Origin: Aliiruegeria lutimaris
GTDB taxonomy: Bacteria; Pseudomonadota; Alphaproteobacteria; Rhodobacterales; Rhodobacteraceae
Direction of reading: 5' to 3'
Length of the DNA: 63,717 bases
Assembly (NCBI RefSeq): GCF_900099935.1
Contig: NZ_FNEK01000030.1
Location: 1 to 63,717, forward strand
Shown here: positions 41,930-50,164 of the stretch, in pieces
Position numbering within the stretch: the stretch's first letter is position 1
Layout of the letters: the number at the start of each line of letters is the position of its first letter
Position numbers and translations under genes: made by a program
The notes under the pieces: model-generated
Database searches by the model: none
What the model saw: only the letters and a program-made list of their open reading frames with translations
Told to the model about the DNA's origin: nothing

Positions 41930-42829
41930 TCAGTTGGTTTTTCTTGTCTGCAGATCGGACAGTGCGTCCCGGATCCGCCCGCGTGTCGCGGCAAGCGCTT
42001 GCGCCGCTTCCGTCTCAGAATGGCCGGCGGCAAGCAGGACCGCCGGCTTTACGGCGCCCCCGCTGCGTTCGAGGCAGGCCAAGGCCGCTTCCTGCGGGAC
42101 GCCGGTGATCCGGGAGACGATCCCGGCCGCTCGGCCGCGCAGCTTTTCGTTATCGGCCAAGAGGTTGACCATCATGCCGTCATGCACATGGCCAAGCTCG
42201 ATGCCCATCAGGGTCGACGCGATATTGAGCGCCGTTTTCTGGGCGGTGCCGGCGCCAAGTCGGGTCGAACCCGAGATCACTTCCGGCGGCGTTTCCAGGC
42301 AGATCGCGATATCGGCGGCCTGCAGCAGCGGCGTGTCGGGGTTGTTGGCAATCGCGACGACGCGCGCGCCCTTTTCGCGGGCCGCGGCGACATAGGCGAG
42401 CGGGTAGGGCGTGCTGCCGCTGGCGCTGAGTGCGATCACGAGATCGTCGGGGCGTGTCTCGGCGGCGGCGGCCCGTGCCGCGGCGCTGTCATCTTCCGTG
42501 TAGCCGGGCATGGTTGCATTCACGGGCACGCCTCCGGCCATGGAGAGCCGGATCCGGTCCGCGGGGATGCCGAACGTGCCGCCGAGTTCGGCTGCGTCAG
42601 CCAGCGCCATGAGGCCGGAGGAGCCGGCCGCAACATAGGCCAGCCGGCCATCGTTGCGCAGGGTCTCGGCCATGAGCCGGGCGGCTTGCGCGATCGCATC
42701 AAGGGCCGGACGGACGGCTTGCAAGGCGGCGAGTTGCCCATCGAGAAGCAGGTTCGCAACATCGCGAAGCGGCCGTGTGTCCAGGCCGGGAGCGTCGGGA
42801 TGGAGATGTTCCGTTGCGGGCAGCGGCAT
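41930..42829 (-). CDS. murQ: MurQ-like N-acetylmuramic acid 6-phosphate etherase (SIS fold)
   Basis: Encodes a 299-residue SIS-fold protein. In MurQ the enzyme cleaves the lactyl ether of MurNAc-6-phosphate to give GlcNAc-6-phosphate. LAYVAAGSSGLMALADAAEL corresponds to the phosphosugar loop and the first catalytic Glu, and GYTEDDSAA to the second acidic site; SASGSTPY and TAQKTALNIAST are further SIS motifs. The loop differs from classical MurQ ([20 protein letters not shown] in well-known members), so the substrate may differ. It is the first gene of the minus-strand operon, with an operator-like element 33 bp upstream. Confidence 0.85.
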   Translation of the reverse strand: MPLPATEHLHPDAPGLDTRPLRDVANLLLDGQLAALQAVRPALDAIAQAARLMAETLRNDGRLAYVAAGSSGLMALADAAELGGTFGIPADRIRLSMAGGVPVNATMPGYTEDDSAAARAAAAETRPDDLVIALSASGSTPYPLAYVAAAREKGARVVAIANNPDTPLLQAADIAICLETPPEVISGSTRLGAGTAQKTALNIASTLMGIELGHVHDGMMVNLLADNEKLRGRAAGIVSRITGVPQEAALACLERSGGAVKPAVLLAAGHSETEAAQALAATRGRIRDALSDLQTRKTN

Positions 42830-42861
42830 GCGATTCTCTCCTGTCGCGTGCTTTCTCGATA

Positions 42862-42879
42862 CGATACCTATTCAATACC
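42862..42879 (-). promoter_or_regulatory. Operator-like element before the murQ operon
   Basis: On the minus strand this reads GGTATTGAATAGGTATCG. It matches the element at 43029-43046 at 16 of 18 positions and points toward murQ (ATG at 42829). An adjacent partial copy (ATACCTATTGT, 42875-42885 on the plus strand) makes an 11-bp direct repeat. A likely target is the GntR/UTRA regulator encoded at 43912. Confidence 0.6.
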
Positions 42880-43028
42880 TATTGTCTACCATTTTTCTGG
42901 CGAGACGTTGGGCTGTCCAGAAAAAACGATGAAATTCTGGACCTTAAGGGGCAGTATTTCAGCCTCTTGAGATCTTTAGCCTAGGGATGACCGGGTTGGA
43001 CTACAAGAGGGCTTTTCGGACTTTCAAA

Positions 43029-43046
43029 GGTATTATATAGGTATCG
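43029..43046 (+). promoter_or_regulatory. Operator-like element before the kinase/nagA operon
   Basis: GGTATTATATAGGTATCG ends 2 bp before the ATG at 43049 and is the near-identical partner of the element before murQ. Its position overlaps the ribosome binding region (AGG in ATAGG), so a bound regulator would block the start of the plus-strand operon. Confidence 0.6.
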
Positions 43047-43048
43047 CT

Positions 43049-43915
43049 ATGGTTGAGTCCCGATCCCCCCTGCTGATTGGTGTCGATGGTGGTGGCACCT
43101 CTTGTCGCGCGGCGTTGCAGGCCGGTGGCCGACGCTTTGAAGCCCAGCACGGCCCGGCCAATGTGTCGACGGATTTCGAAGGGGCAATAGCGACGATCCG
43201 CTCCGCCCTCGAAGCGGTTGCAGCACAGGCGGGCCTGTCGGCGGAGGCGCTGTCGCAGGGTTATGCCCATATTGGCCTTGCCGGTGTTCAGAGCCCTGCA
43301 ATGGCCGACAAGGTGGCCGCTTGCCTGCCGCTGGCGAACGTGGCCGTCACCGAGGATCGCCCGACATCCATTGCCGGGGCGCTGGGCGATGCCGATGGCG
43401 CCGTCGCGGCGATCGGCACCGGGTCTTTTATCGGTTGCCAGAAGGCGGGCAAGATCACCGGGCTCGGCGGGTGGGGCTTCCATCTCGGCGATCAGGCCTC
43501 CGGCGCCTGGTTGATGCACCGGGCCTACGAGGAGCTCATGCTGGCGCTGGACGGTCTCGCCGAGATGACGCCCTTTGCGACGATGCTGCTTGATACGCAT
43601 GGCGGTGATGCCGGCGACGTGGTGCGGTTCTCGCTGCAGGCGCGTCCGGCCGATTATGCCCTAAATGCCCGGAAACTGGTTAAGGCGGCCGAGGCGGAAG
43701 ATCCGCTGGCCGCGCGGTTGATGACCGAAGGCGCGAGTTATATCCGCCGCGGTCTCGACCGGCTGGGATGGCAGCCGGGGGAGCCGCTTTGCCTGACGGG
43801 CGGGCTCGGGCCGTCCTATGCGCGCTGGCTGGGCCTGAGCCATGTGCCGCCGCGCGGCACGGCGCTCGACGGCGCGCTGACATTGGCCGCACGCTTGCAG
43901 GAGGGCGCAAGATGA
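43049..43915 (+). CDS. BadF/BadG/BcrA/BcrD-family sugar kinase (N-acetylglucosamine/muramate kinase-like)
   Basis: Encodes a 288-residue ASKHA-fold kinase. The phosphate-1 loop is GVDGGGTSCRAAL (about residues 8-20) and the second glycine-rich loop is IGTGSFIGC. GLGGWGFHLGDQASGAWLMH is typical of eukaryote-like and bacterial GlcNAc kinases. It probably phosphorylates the incoming amino sugar at C6, supplying MurQ or NagA. It is the first gene of the plus-strand operon and overlaps the regulator gene by 4 bp. Confidence 0.9.
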   Translation: MVESRSPLLIGVDGGGTSCRAALQAGGRRFEAQHGPANVSTDFEGAIATIRSALEAVAAQAGLSAEALSQGYAHIGLAGVQSPAMADKVAACLPLANVAVTEDRPTSIAGALGDADGAVAAIGTGSFIGCQKAGKITGLGGWGFHLGDQASGAWLMHRAYEELMLALDGLAEMTPFATMLLDTHGGDAGDVVRFSLQARPADYALNARKLVKAAEAEDPLAARLMTEGASYIRRGLDRLGWQPGEPLCLTGGLGPSYARWLGLSHVPPRGTALDGALTLAARLQEGAR

Positions 43916-44676
43916 AAGTTGCCGAATTCCTCGACCCCGGCGCGTGGATGGAGACGATGGTTGGCCCGCGCTACGTGCGGCTGCGCAAGCGGATCGAGGA
44001 AGGCATCGACACGGGCATCTTTCCCGCGCAGGGCCCGCTGCCGCCCGAGCGCGAGGTTGCCAGCCTCACAGGCCTGTCCCGCGTGACCGTCCGCAAGGCA
44101 ATCCAGGAGCTGGTCGAAAAGGGCATCGTCGTGCAACGGCAGGGCGCGGGCTCCTTCGTGACCGGCGCGGAACCCGGTCGCCGGGTGGAACAATCGCTCT
44201 CCCGGTTGACCTCCTTCACCGAGGACATGGCGCGCCGTGGGCTGGAATCGCGCGCGACATGGCTGGAGCGGGGCGTCTTCGTGCCTTCGCCGCAGGAGGT
44301 CGTCGCGCTGGCCTTGTCCTCGGGCGATTCCGTGGCGCGGCTGGCGCGCCTGCGGATGGCCGGAAACCGGCCGATGGCCATCGAGCGCGCCTCGCTGCCG
44401 CTCGACATCCTGCCCGACCCGCAATCCGTCGACCGCTCGCTCTACGAGGTGCTGGAGCGCTCCGGCAACCACCCGGTTCGGGCGTTGCAGAAGATCTCGG
44501 CGATCAATCTTGGCGAGCAGGAAGCTGGGCTGCTCGGGCTCAAGCCGCAGGATGCCGGGCTGAAGATCGAACGCACCAGCTATCTCGAGAACGGACGGGT
44601 CGTCGAGTACACCAGATCAACCTATCGCGGGGACGCCTATGATTTCGTGGCCGAACTGCGGCTCGCAACCAGATAG
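43912..44676 (+). CDS. GntR-family transcriptional regulator with UTRA domain
   Basis: Encodes a 254-residue HutC/NagR-type regulator. The N-terminal winged helix has LPPEREVASLTGLSRVTVRKAIQELVEKGIVVQRQGAGSF-like features (about residues 40-80). From about residue 100 a UTRA ligand-binding domain follows, with RLARLRMAGNRPMAIERA and VVEYTRSTYRGDAYDF at the end. UTRA domains of this type sense phosphorylated amino sugars. It overlaps the kinase stop (ATGA) and precedes the SIS-domain gene by 8 bp. It most likely controls both divergent operons through the paired 18-bp elements. Confidence 0.93.
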   Translation: MKVAEFLDPGAWMETMVGPRYVRLRKRIEEGIDTGIFPAQGPLPPEREVASLTGLSRVTVRKAIQELVEKGIVVQRQGAGSFVTGAEPGRRVEQSLSRLTSFTEDMARRGLESRATWLERGVFVPSPQEVVALALSSGDSVARLARLRMAGNRPMAIERASLPLDILPDPQSVDRSLYEVLERSGNHPVRALQKISAINLGEQEAGLLGLKPQDAGLKIERTSYLENGRVVEYTRSTYRGDAYDFVAELRLATR

Positions 44677-44684
44677 GATGAGCC

Positions 44685-45713
44685 ATGCAAGCACCAGATT
44701 CCCAGATGCGGCGCGAGATCCGCGAAATTCCCGAAGCCGTCGAACGTCTGCTGGCGGCACCCGAGGCCGTGAGGGCCGCGGCCGATGCCATCAGGGAGCG
44801 TGACCCTGCCTTCGCCATCACCGTGGCGCGCGGGTCCTCCGATCACGCCTGTAGCTACCTGAAATACGTTTCCGAATTGACCCTCGGATTGCCCTCTGCC
44901 TCGGTCGGACCCTCGGTCGCCTCGATCTATGGCGCCAGGCTGAAACTCGACCGCGCGCTCTGCATCGCGGTGTCGCAATCGGGCAAGAGCCCCGACATCG
45001 TGGAACTGGCCCGCACCGCGCGGCGCGATGGGGCCTGTTCGGTGGCGATCACCAACAACCCGCATTCGACGCTGGCCGAGACCTGCGATCACACGCTGGA
45101 TATCCATGCCGGCCCAGAACGCAGCGTTGCCGCGACCAAGACCTTCGTCACCTCCATCGTGGCCGGGCTGATGCTGCTGGCCGAATGGAAACAGGACGAG
45201 GAGTTGCGCCGGGCGATCCACCGGCTGCCGGACCTGCTGGACGGGGCCACGAAGACAGACTGGTCCGAGGTCTGCGATTCAATCGGGCTGGAGGAATCGC
45301 TCTTCACCCTCGGGCGCGGGCCGTCCTGGGCGATTTCCAACGAGGCGGCGCTCAAGTTCAAGGAAACCTGCCAGCTTCACGCCGAGAGCTATTCGTCCGC
45401 CGAGGTGCTGCACGGGCCGGTTTCGATCGTGGACGAGGGCTTCCCGGTTCTGTGCTTCGCCGCCGCCGACGCGGCCGAAACCGCGGTGACCGGCATCGCC
45501 GACAACCTCGCCGCGATGGGCGCGAATGTCTTCGTAACCTCGGCGCAGGCGAAAAAGGCCCGCAGGCTCGAACATATCCGCACGGCGCACCCGCTCACCG
45601 ATCCGGTCAGCCTGATCGTCTCCTTCTACGCGATGGTGGAGCAGTTCGCGGCTCGACTGGGCATCGATCCGGACTCTCCGCGGCACCTCAAGAAAGTGAC
45701 GGAAACAGTATGA
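44685..45713 (+). CDS. SIS-domain aminosugar-phosphate deaminase/isomerase (NagB-II/AgaS-like)
   Basis: Encodes a 342-residue protein with two SIS domains, like the isomerase half of GlmS but without the glutaminase half. The motifs are RGSSDHACSYLKY, the first sugar-phosphate site SQSGKSPDIVEL, SVAATKTFVTSIV, and ISNEAALKFKETCQLHAES in the second domain. In such loci the enzyme deaminates glucosamine-6-phosphate to fructose-6-phosphate. It lies between the regulator and nagA, overlapping nagA by 4 bp. Confidence 0.9.
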   Translation: MQAPDSQMRREIREIPEAVERLLAAPEAVRAAADAIRERDPAFAITVARGSSDHACSYLKYVSELTLGLPSASVGPSVASIYGARLKLDRALCIAVSQSGKSPDIVELARTARRDGACSVAITNNPHSTLAETCDHTLDIHAGPERSVAATKTFVTSIVAGLMLLAEWKQDEELRRAIHRLPDLLDGATKTDWSEVCDSIGLEESLFTLGRGPSWAISNEAALKFKETCQLHAESYSSAEVLHGPVSIVDEGFPVLCFAAADAAETAVTGIADNLAAMGANVFVTSAQAKKARRLEHIRTAHPLTDPVSLIVSFYAMVEQFAARLGIDPDSPRHLKKVTETV

Positions 45714-46873
45714 CCGGTTCCCCCTACGCCCTCGTGGGGGCGCGGATATTCGACGGCGCCGGCTTCCACGATGGCGCCGCGCTGCTGGTCTCGGCGGGCA
45801 AGGTCGCCGGGATCGTGCCGGAAAGCGATATCCCTGCCGGGCACCGGGTTGTCACGCTGGAAGGCGGAACGCTTGCGCCGGGTCTGGTCGATCTTCAGGT
45901 CAATGGCGGCGGCGGCGTGATGTTCAACGACGCGCCCTCCGTCGAGACGTTGCGGATCATGGCCGAGGCGCACCTCTCTCTGGGGACGACCTCCATTCTG
46001 CCCACGCTCATCACCGACACGCCGGAGATCACCCGGGCGGCCATTGATGCCGTCGCGGCGGCCATCGCGCAGGGCGTGCCGGGCATTGTCGGGCTCCATC
46101 TCGAAGGCCCGCACCTGTCCGTCGCGCGCAAGGGGGCGCATGACCCGAACCTGATCCGGCCGATGACAGAGCAGGATCTGCGCCTTTTGGTGGAAGCGGA
46201 TGCGCGCCTGCCGGTGCTGTTCGTGACGGTCGCACCCGAGAACGTGTCGATGGAACAGATTCGGCGGCTCTCCGATGCCGGGGTGATCCTGTCGCTCGGG
46301 CATAGCGACTGCAATTTCGACACCGCCTGTGCCGCCGCCGATCACGGGGTGCGCTGCGTGACGCATCTGTTCAACGCGATGAGCCAGCTTGGCCACCGCG
46401 AACCCGGCATGGTCGGCGCCGCGCTTGCGCGTGCGGACCTGTCCTTTGGTTTGATCGCGGATTTCATCCATGTGCACCCCGAGGCGATCCGGGTAGCGCT
46501 TGCCGCCAAGCAGGGCGTGGAGCGTGTCTATCTCGTCACCGATGCGATGGCGCCGGCGGGAACCGACCTCGAGGCCTTCACCCTGAACGGGCGGACCATC
46601 CGGCGTCAGGCAAGGCGGCTGACGCTGGCGGACGGCACGCTCGCGGGGGCCGATCTCGACCTGCCGACTGCCATTCGGAACCTTGCCAGTCAGGGCGTTC
46701 CGGAAGCCGCTGTGCTTGCCATGGTGACGTCGGTTCCCGCGCGCGTGATCGGGCTTTCCGGCCGGATAGGCTCCCTGCAGCCGGGATTCCCCGCCGATCT
46801 GGTTTTGCTCGATCCCGGGGGGCAGAGCGCGCGCGTCTGGAAAGACGGCGAGGCGTGCTCGCCCACAGCCTAG
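45710..46873 (+). CDS. nagA: N-acetylglucosamine-6-phosphate deacetylase NagA
   Basis: Encodes a 387-residue amidohydrolase that removes acetate from GlcNAc-6-phosphate. The motifs are APGLVDLQVNGGGGVMFND, the metal-binding HLEGPHLSVARKGAH, GHSDCNFDTACAAADHGV, THLFNAMSQLGHREPG, and VTDAMAPAG with the catalytic Asp. It overlaps the SIS-domain gene stop (ATGA). It is the last gene of the plus-strand amino-sugar operon. Confidence 0.95.
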   Translation: MTGSPYALVGARIFDGAGFHDGAALLVSAGKVAGIVPESDIPAGHRVVTLEGGTLAPGLVDLQVNGGGGVMFNDAPSVETLRIMAEAHLSLGTTSILPTLITDTPEITRAAIDAVAAAIAQGVPGIVGLHLEGPHLSVARKGAHDPNLIRPMTEQDLRLLVEADARLPVLFVTVAPENVSMEQIRRLSDAGVILSLGHSDCNFDTACAAADHGVRCVTHLFNAMSQLGHREPGMVGAALARADLSFGLIADFIHVHPEAIRVALAAKQGVERVYLVTDAMAPAGTDLEAFTLNGRTIRRQARRLTLADGTLAGADLDLPTAIRNLASQGVPEAAVLAMVTSVPARVIGLSGRIGSLQPGFPADLVLLDPGGQSARVWKDGEACSPTA

Positions 46874-47037
46874 GCCGGCCTTCCGAGCGCGTTCTCTCGT
46901 CACCAGGGATCCCCGCGGGTCTTGCCTTGCCGTTGCGCCATGTGCTGAACGACGCCCCATTGAAACGCACCGTAATCACAGGCGCGCCGAGGCGCGGGCT
47001 GGTTCGACAGGGCCGCCGACACCATCGAGGATATGAT

Positions 47038-47535
47038 ATGAGACGGAAAATCCGGCTGGCCGCGACCCTCCTTCTTTGCGGCATTGCCGCCGGGGCCCTG
47101 GCCCATGGCAGCGCCACCGGCATCGTGAGGGAACGCATGGACGGCATGTCGGCCATGGCGAAAGCCATGAAGAGCATCGCGCCGATCGTGAAGGGCGAGA
47201 CAGCTTTTGACGCGGCGGCCGTGGCGTCCGGGGCGGAGACTCTCGTCGGTCATTCCGGGGACGAGATCACCTCGAAATTCCCGGAAGGCTCGGACGGGAT
47301 GCCCTCGGAGGCGACCGAGGAAATCTGGACCGACTGGGAACGGTTCGAGACGCTCGCGCATCAGTTGGCGAGATACGCCTCTGCGCTCGCGCGCTCTGCC
47401 GGGGCGGATGCCGAGGGTCTTGTCGTGGATGCACATGTTCAGCAGGTTGCCGAGATGCCGCCCAAGGAGATTTTCGGCATGATCGGCAAGACATGCGCGG
47501 CCTGCCACGAGAGCTATCGGCAAAAGCTGGACTAG
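47038..47535 (+). CDS. Cytochrome c class II (c'-like) protein
   Basis: Encodes a 165-residue exported c-type cytochrome with signal peptide MRRKIRLAATLLLCGIAAGALA. The mature part has RMDGMSAMAKAMKSIAPIV, a helix-bundle pattern, and a C-terminal heme site CAACHESYRQKLD, the normal position for cytochrome c'. Such proteins bind NO or act as electron carriers. The ATG at 47038 is preceded by GAGGAT. It lies 171 bp before hypC; whether they are co-transcribed is unclear. Confidence 0.92.
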   Translation: MRRKIRLAATLLLCGIAAGALAHGSATGIVRERMDGMSAMAKAMKSIAPIVKGETAFDAAAVASGAETLVGHSGDEITSKFPEGSDGMPSEATEEIWTDWERFETLAHQLARYASALARSAGADAEGLVVDAHVQQVAEMPPKEIFGMIGKTCAACHESYRQKLD

Positions 47536-47706
47536 ACCGGCACCCAGAAGCGCGGCCGCATTTGCGACCTGCGCTGTCTCCAATCTTGTTTTTGGCCATT
47601 AGCCGTGCCTCTATGGGACGCACAACACGTCAGTCCGCGGGCGGGTGCCGGTAAGGTGCGAAGAGACCAGCGGCGATCGGTGCCCCAAGAAGGGAGGACA
47701 CAGCGC

Positions 47707-47934
47707 ATGTGCCTTGCCGTTCCGATGCGCATCACGGCCATCGACGGTTTCGTTGCGACCTGCGAGGCCAGCGGAATCGAGCGCGAGGTGAACCTGTTCA
47801 TGCTCCAAGGCGAGAGGCTCGGTGTCGGCGATTGCGTGCTGATCCATGTCGGCTATGCCATCAAGAAACTGTCCGAAGACGAGGCCCGGTCGAGCTGGGG
47901 GCTCTTCGACAAGATCGCGCCCTCCGATGCATGA
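47707..47934 (+). CDS. hypC: Hydrogenase maturation chaperone HypC
   Basis: Encodes 75 residues starting MCLAVPMRITAIDG, where Cys2 is the essential residue that holds the Fe(CN)2CO unit together with HypD. The protein ends with the usual HVGYAIKKLSEDEARS pattern. GGGAGGA precedes the ATG. The stop overlaps hypA by 8 bp. It is the first gene of hypCABDFE. Confidence 0.97.
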   Translation: MCLAVPMRITAIDGFVATCEASGIEREVNLFMLQGERLGVGDCVLIHVGYAIKKLSEDEARSSWGLFDKIAPSDA

Positions 47935-48319
47935 GCTTTCGATCTGCCGCGCCCTGATCGAACAGGTGCGGGAAATCGCCCGGAACAATGACGCCTCCCG
48001 CGTGACGGAAATATCCCTGGAGGTCGGGCCGCTCTCCGGGGTGATGCCCGAATTACTGCTGGAAGCCTTTCCCATGGCATCCGCCGGCAGCATGGCGGAG
48101 GGCGCGCGCTTGATTGTCGATATGGAGCCGGTGCGTGTCTGGTGCAGCCGCTGCCAGTTGGAGAGCGCGGCAACGCTCAACCGCCTCGTCTGCGCGCAAT
48201 GCGGAGACTGGCGCACGGAGCTGCGTTCCGGCGATGCGCTGATGCTGAAATCCGTGGTGCTTGAGGAGGCACGTTCCGAGCCTTCCGGGCAGCCTGCCGA
48301 GGAGCAAGGATATGTGTGA
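47927..48319 (+). CDS. hypA: Hydrogenase nickel-insertion protein HypA
   Basis: Encodes 130 residues. MHELSICRALIEQV carries His2, the nickel ligand. The zinc site is formed by CSRC and CAQC about residues 73-92. It works with HypB to insert nickel into the hydrogenase large subunit. It overlaps hypC and hypB by 8 bp each. Confidence 0.96.
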   Translation: MHELSICRALIEQVREIARNNDASRVTEISLEVGPLSGVMPELLLEAFPMASAGSMAEGARLIVDMEPVRVWCSRCQLESAATLNRLVCAQCGDWRTELRSGDALMLKSVVLEEARSEPSGQPAEEQGYV

Positions 48320-49052
48320 TAGCTGTGGCTGCAACCTCCCCGCCGAAACGGGAGCAAGCACCGAGAACCGGAAGACCATCGAGGTGCTCGGCCATCTGCT
48401 CGAAGCCAATGACCATCGGGCGGGCCACAATCGGCAGTGGTTCGAACGGCATGGCGTTTTTGTGGTGAACCTGATGTCCTCGCCCGGTGCGGGCAAGACG
48501 GCGCTGCTGGAGGCGACGGCCGAATTGCTCGGCGAACGGTTTCGGATCGGCGTGATCGAGGGGGATCTGGAGACCGAGAATGACGCGAACCGCCTCCGGG
48601 CCCGTGGCCTGCCGGTCGCGCAGATCTGCACCGGCACGACCTGTCATCTGGACGCGCATATGGTGTACGGAGCGGCGCACGAACTGCCGCTCGACAGCCT
48701 CGATCTCCTCTTCATCGAGAATGTCGGCAACCTCGTCTGCCCGGCCAGTTTCGACCTTGGCCAGCACTGCAACGTCGTGCTGCTGTCGACGCCGGAGGGC
48801 GATGACAAGCCCGCGAAATACCCGGTGATCTTTCGCAAGGCGGATCTCGTGCTGCTCACGAAACGCGACCTCGCGCCCTACATGCCGGAATTCGACCCCG
48901 CCAAGGCGACGGATTACGTGCGTCAGCTGGGAAATGCCGCGCCGATACAGGAGGTTTCGGCCAGATCGGGCCAAGGGCTCGATGCTTGGGCGGCATGGCT
49001 GACGCGAGGCGTTGCGGAGTTGCGAAAGACGCGCGCCCTTACGGAGGCCTGA
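48312..49052 (+). CDS. hypB: Hydrogenase nickel-incorporation GTPase HypB
   Basis: Encodes 246 residues. The N-terminal CDSCGC is the high-affinity metal site. The P-loop is MSSPGAGKTALLE, and EGDLETENDANRLRA and ENVGNLVCPASFDLGQH are further GTPase/metal motifs. It lacks the polyhistidine stretch that some rhizobial and rhodobacterial HypB proteins use for nickel storage. AGGAGCAAGGA precedes the ATG. hypD starts 2 bp after its stop. Confidence 0.96.
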   Translation: MCDSCGCNLPAETGASTENRKTIEVLGHLLEANDHRAGHNRQWFERHGVFVVNLMSSPGAGKTALLEATAELLGERFRIGVIEGDLETENDANRLRARGLPVAQICTGTTCHLDAHMVYGAAHELPLDSLDLLFIENVGNLVCPASFDLGQHCNVVLLSTPEGDDKPAKYPVIFRKADLVLLTKRDLAPYMPEFDPAKATDYVRQLGNAAPIQEVSARSGQGLDAWAAWLTRGVAELRKTRALTEA

Positions 49053-49054
49053 CC

Positions 49055-50164
49055 ATGTCGCCGAAAGCCGCCGACTGGCTGGAACGCATCCGGGCACTGG
49101 ACCTGCCGCGAAAGGTCCGAATCATGAATGTCTGCGGCGGGCATGAGCGCTCCATTTCCAAGGCAGGGCTGCGCAACGTGCTGCCAGACACTGTCGAGTT
49201 GATACCCGGCCCGGGCTGCCCCGTCTGCGTCTGCCCCGAGGAGGATATCTACCAGGCGATCCAGTGGGCGACGAACGAGGATCTGACCCTCGCTACGTTC
49301 GGCGACATGCTGCGCGTGCCCGTCAACCTGCGGAAAAACGAGATCCGCTCGCTGGAACAGGCCAAGGCCGCCGGCGCCGACGTTGTTCCCGTCGCCAGCC
49401 CGCAGGAGGCCGTGGCCCTTGCCCGCGCCCGCCCGGAACGCCGCGTGGTTTTCTTCGCGGCGGGTTTCGAGACCACCACGGCGCCGGTTGCTGCGATGAT
49501 GGCGCAAGGTGTGCCGGAAAACCTGTTCCTGCTGCTCTCGGGGCGTCGCACATGGCCCGCCGTTTCGCTGCTGCTGAACGCGGGCGAGGTCGGTTTCGAT
49601 GCCTTGATCGCGCCAGGCCACGTCGCCACGGTCATGGGGCCGGAAGAGTGGGAATGCGTCGCCACGGATCACGAAATGCCCGTGGCCATTGCCGGTTTCG
49701 ATAGCGACAGCCTGCTGGCGGCGATCCATTCGGTGCTTCGGCAGGTGCAGGAGGGCGCGCCTTTGCTCGACAATTGCTACACCCTTGCGGTGCAACCCGG
49801 CGGCAACCCGGTGGCGCGCAGGTTGCTGGCGGATGTCATGGAGATCGCCGATGCCAACTGGCGGGGGATCGGGGAGATTCCCGCCTCCGGTTTCGTTCTG
49901 CGCCCGGAATACGCCGCGCATGATGCCCGCAAAGCCCTCCCGGTGGAGGAGGGTGAAGCGCGTCGCAGGATGGGCGAAATGCCGGCCGGTTGTGAATGCG
50001 CCTCGGTCGTGCTTGGCCGGATCTATCCCGCCCAGTGCCGCATCTACGGTGCGCCCTGCACGCCGCGAAACCCGGTCGGACCCTGCATGGTTTCTGACGA
50101 GGGGGCCTGTCGGATCTGGTGGAGCAACGGGCGCCGTGCCCGCGTGGAACAGGAGGCCGGATGA
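49055..50164 (+). CDS. hypD: Hydrogenase formation protein HypD
   Basis: Encodes a 369-residue [4Fe-4S] scaffold protein on which the Fe(CN)2CO group is assembled with HypC. The motifs are NVCGGHE (about residue 26), PGPGCPVCVCPEEDI, GFETTTAPVA, and the C-terminal cluster ligands in PAGCECASVVLGRIYPAQC and CTPRNPVGPCMVSDEGACR. ACGGAGG precedes the ATG. It overlaps hypF by 4 bp. Confidence 0.97.
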   Translation: MSPKAADWLERIRALDLPRKVRIMNVCGGHERSISKAGLRNVLPDTVELIPGPGCPVCVCPEEDIYQAIQWATNEDLTLATFGDMLRVPVNLRKNEIRSLEQAKAAGADVVPVASPQEAVALARARPERRVVFFAAGFETTTAPVAAMMAQGVPENLFLLLSGRRTWPAVSLLLNAGEVGFDALIAPGHVATVMGPEEWECVATDHEMPVAIAGFDSDSLLAAIHSVLRQVQEGAPLLDNCYTLAVQPGGNPVARRLLADVMEIADANWRGIGEIPASGFVLRPEYAAHDARKALPVEEGEARRRMGEMPAGCECASVVLGRIYPAQCRIYGAPCTPRNPVGPCMVSDEGACRIWWSNGRRARVEQEAG

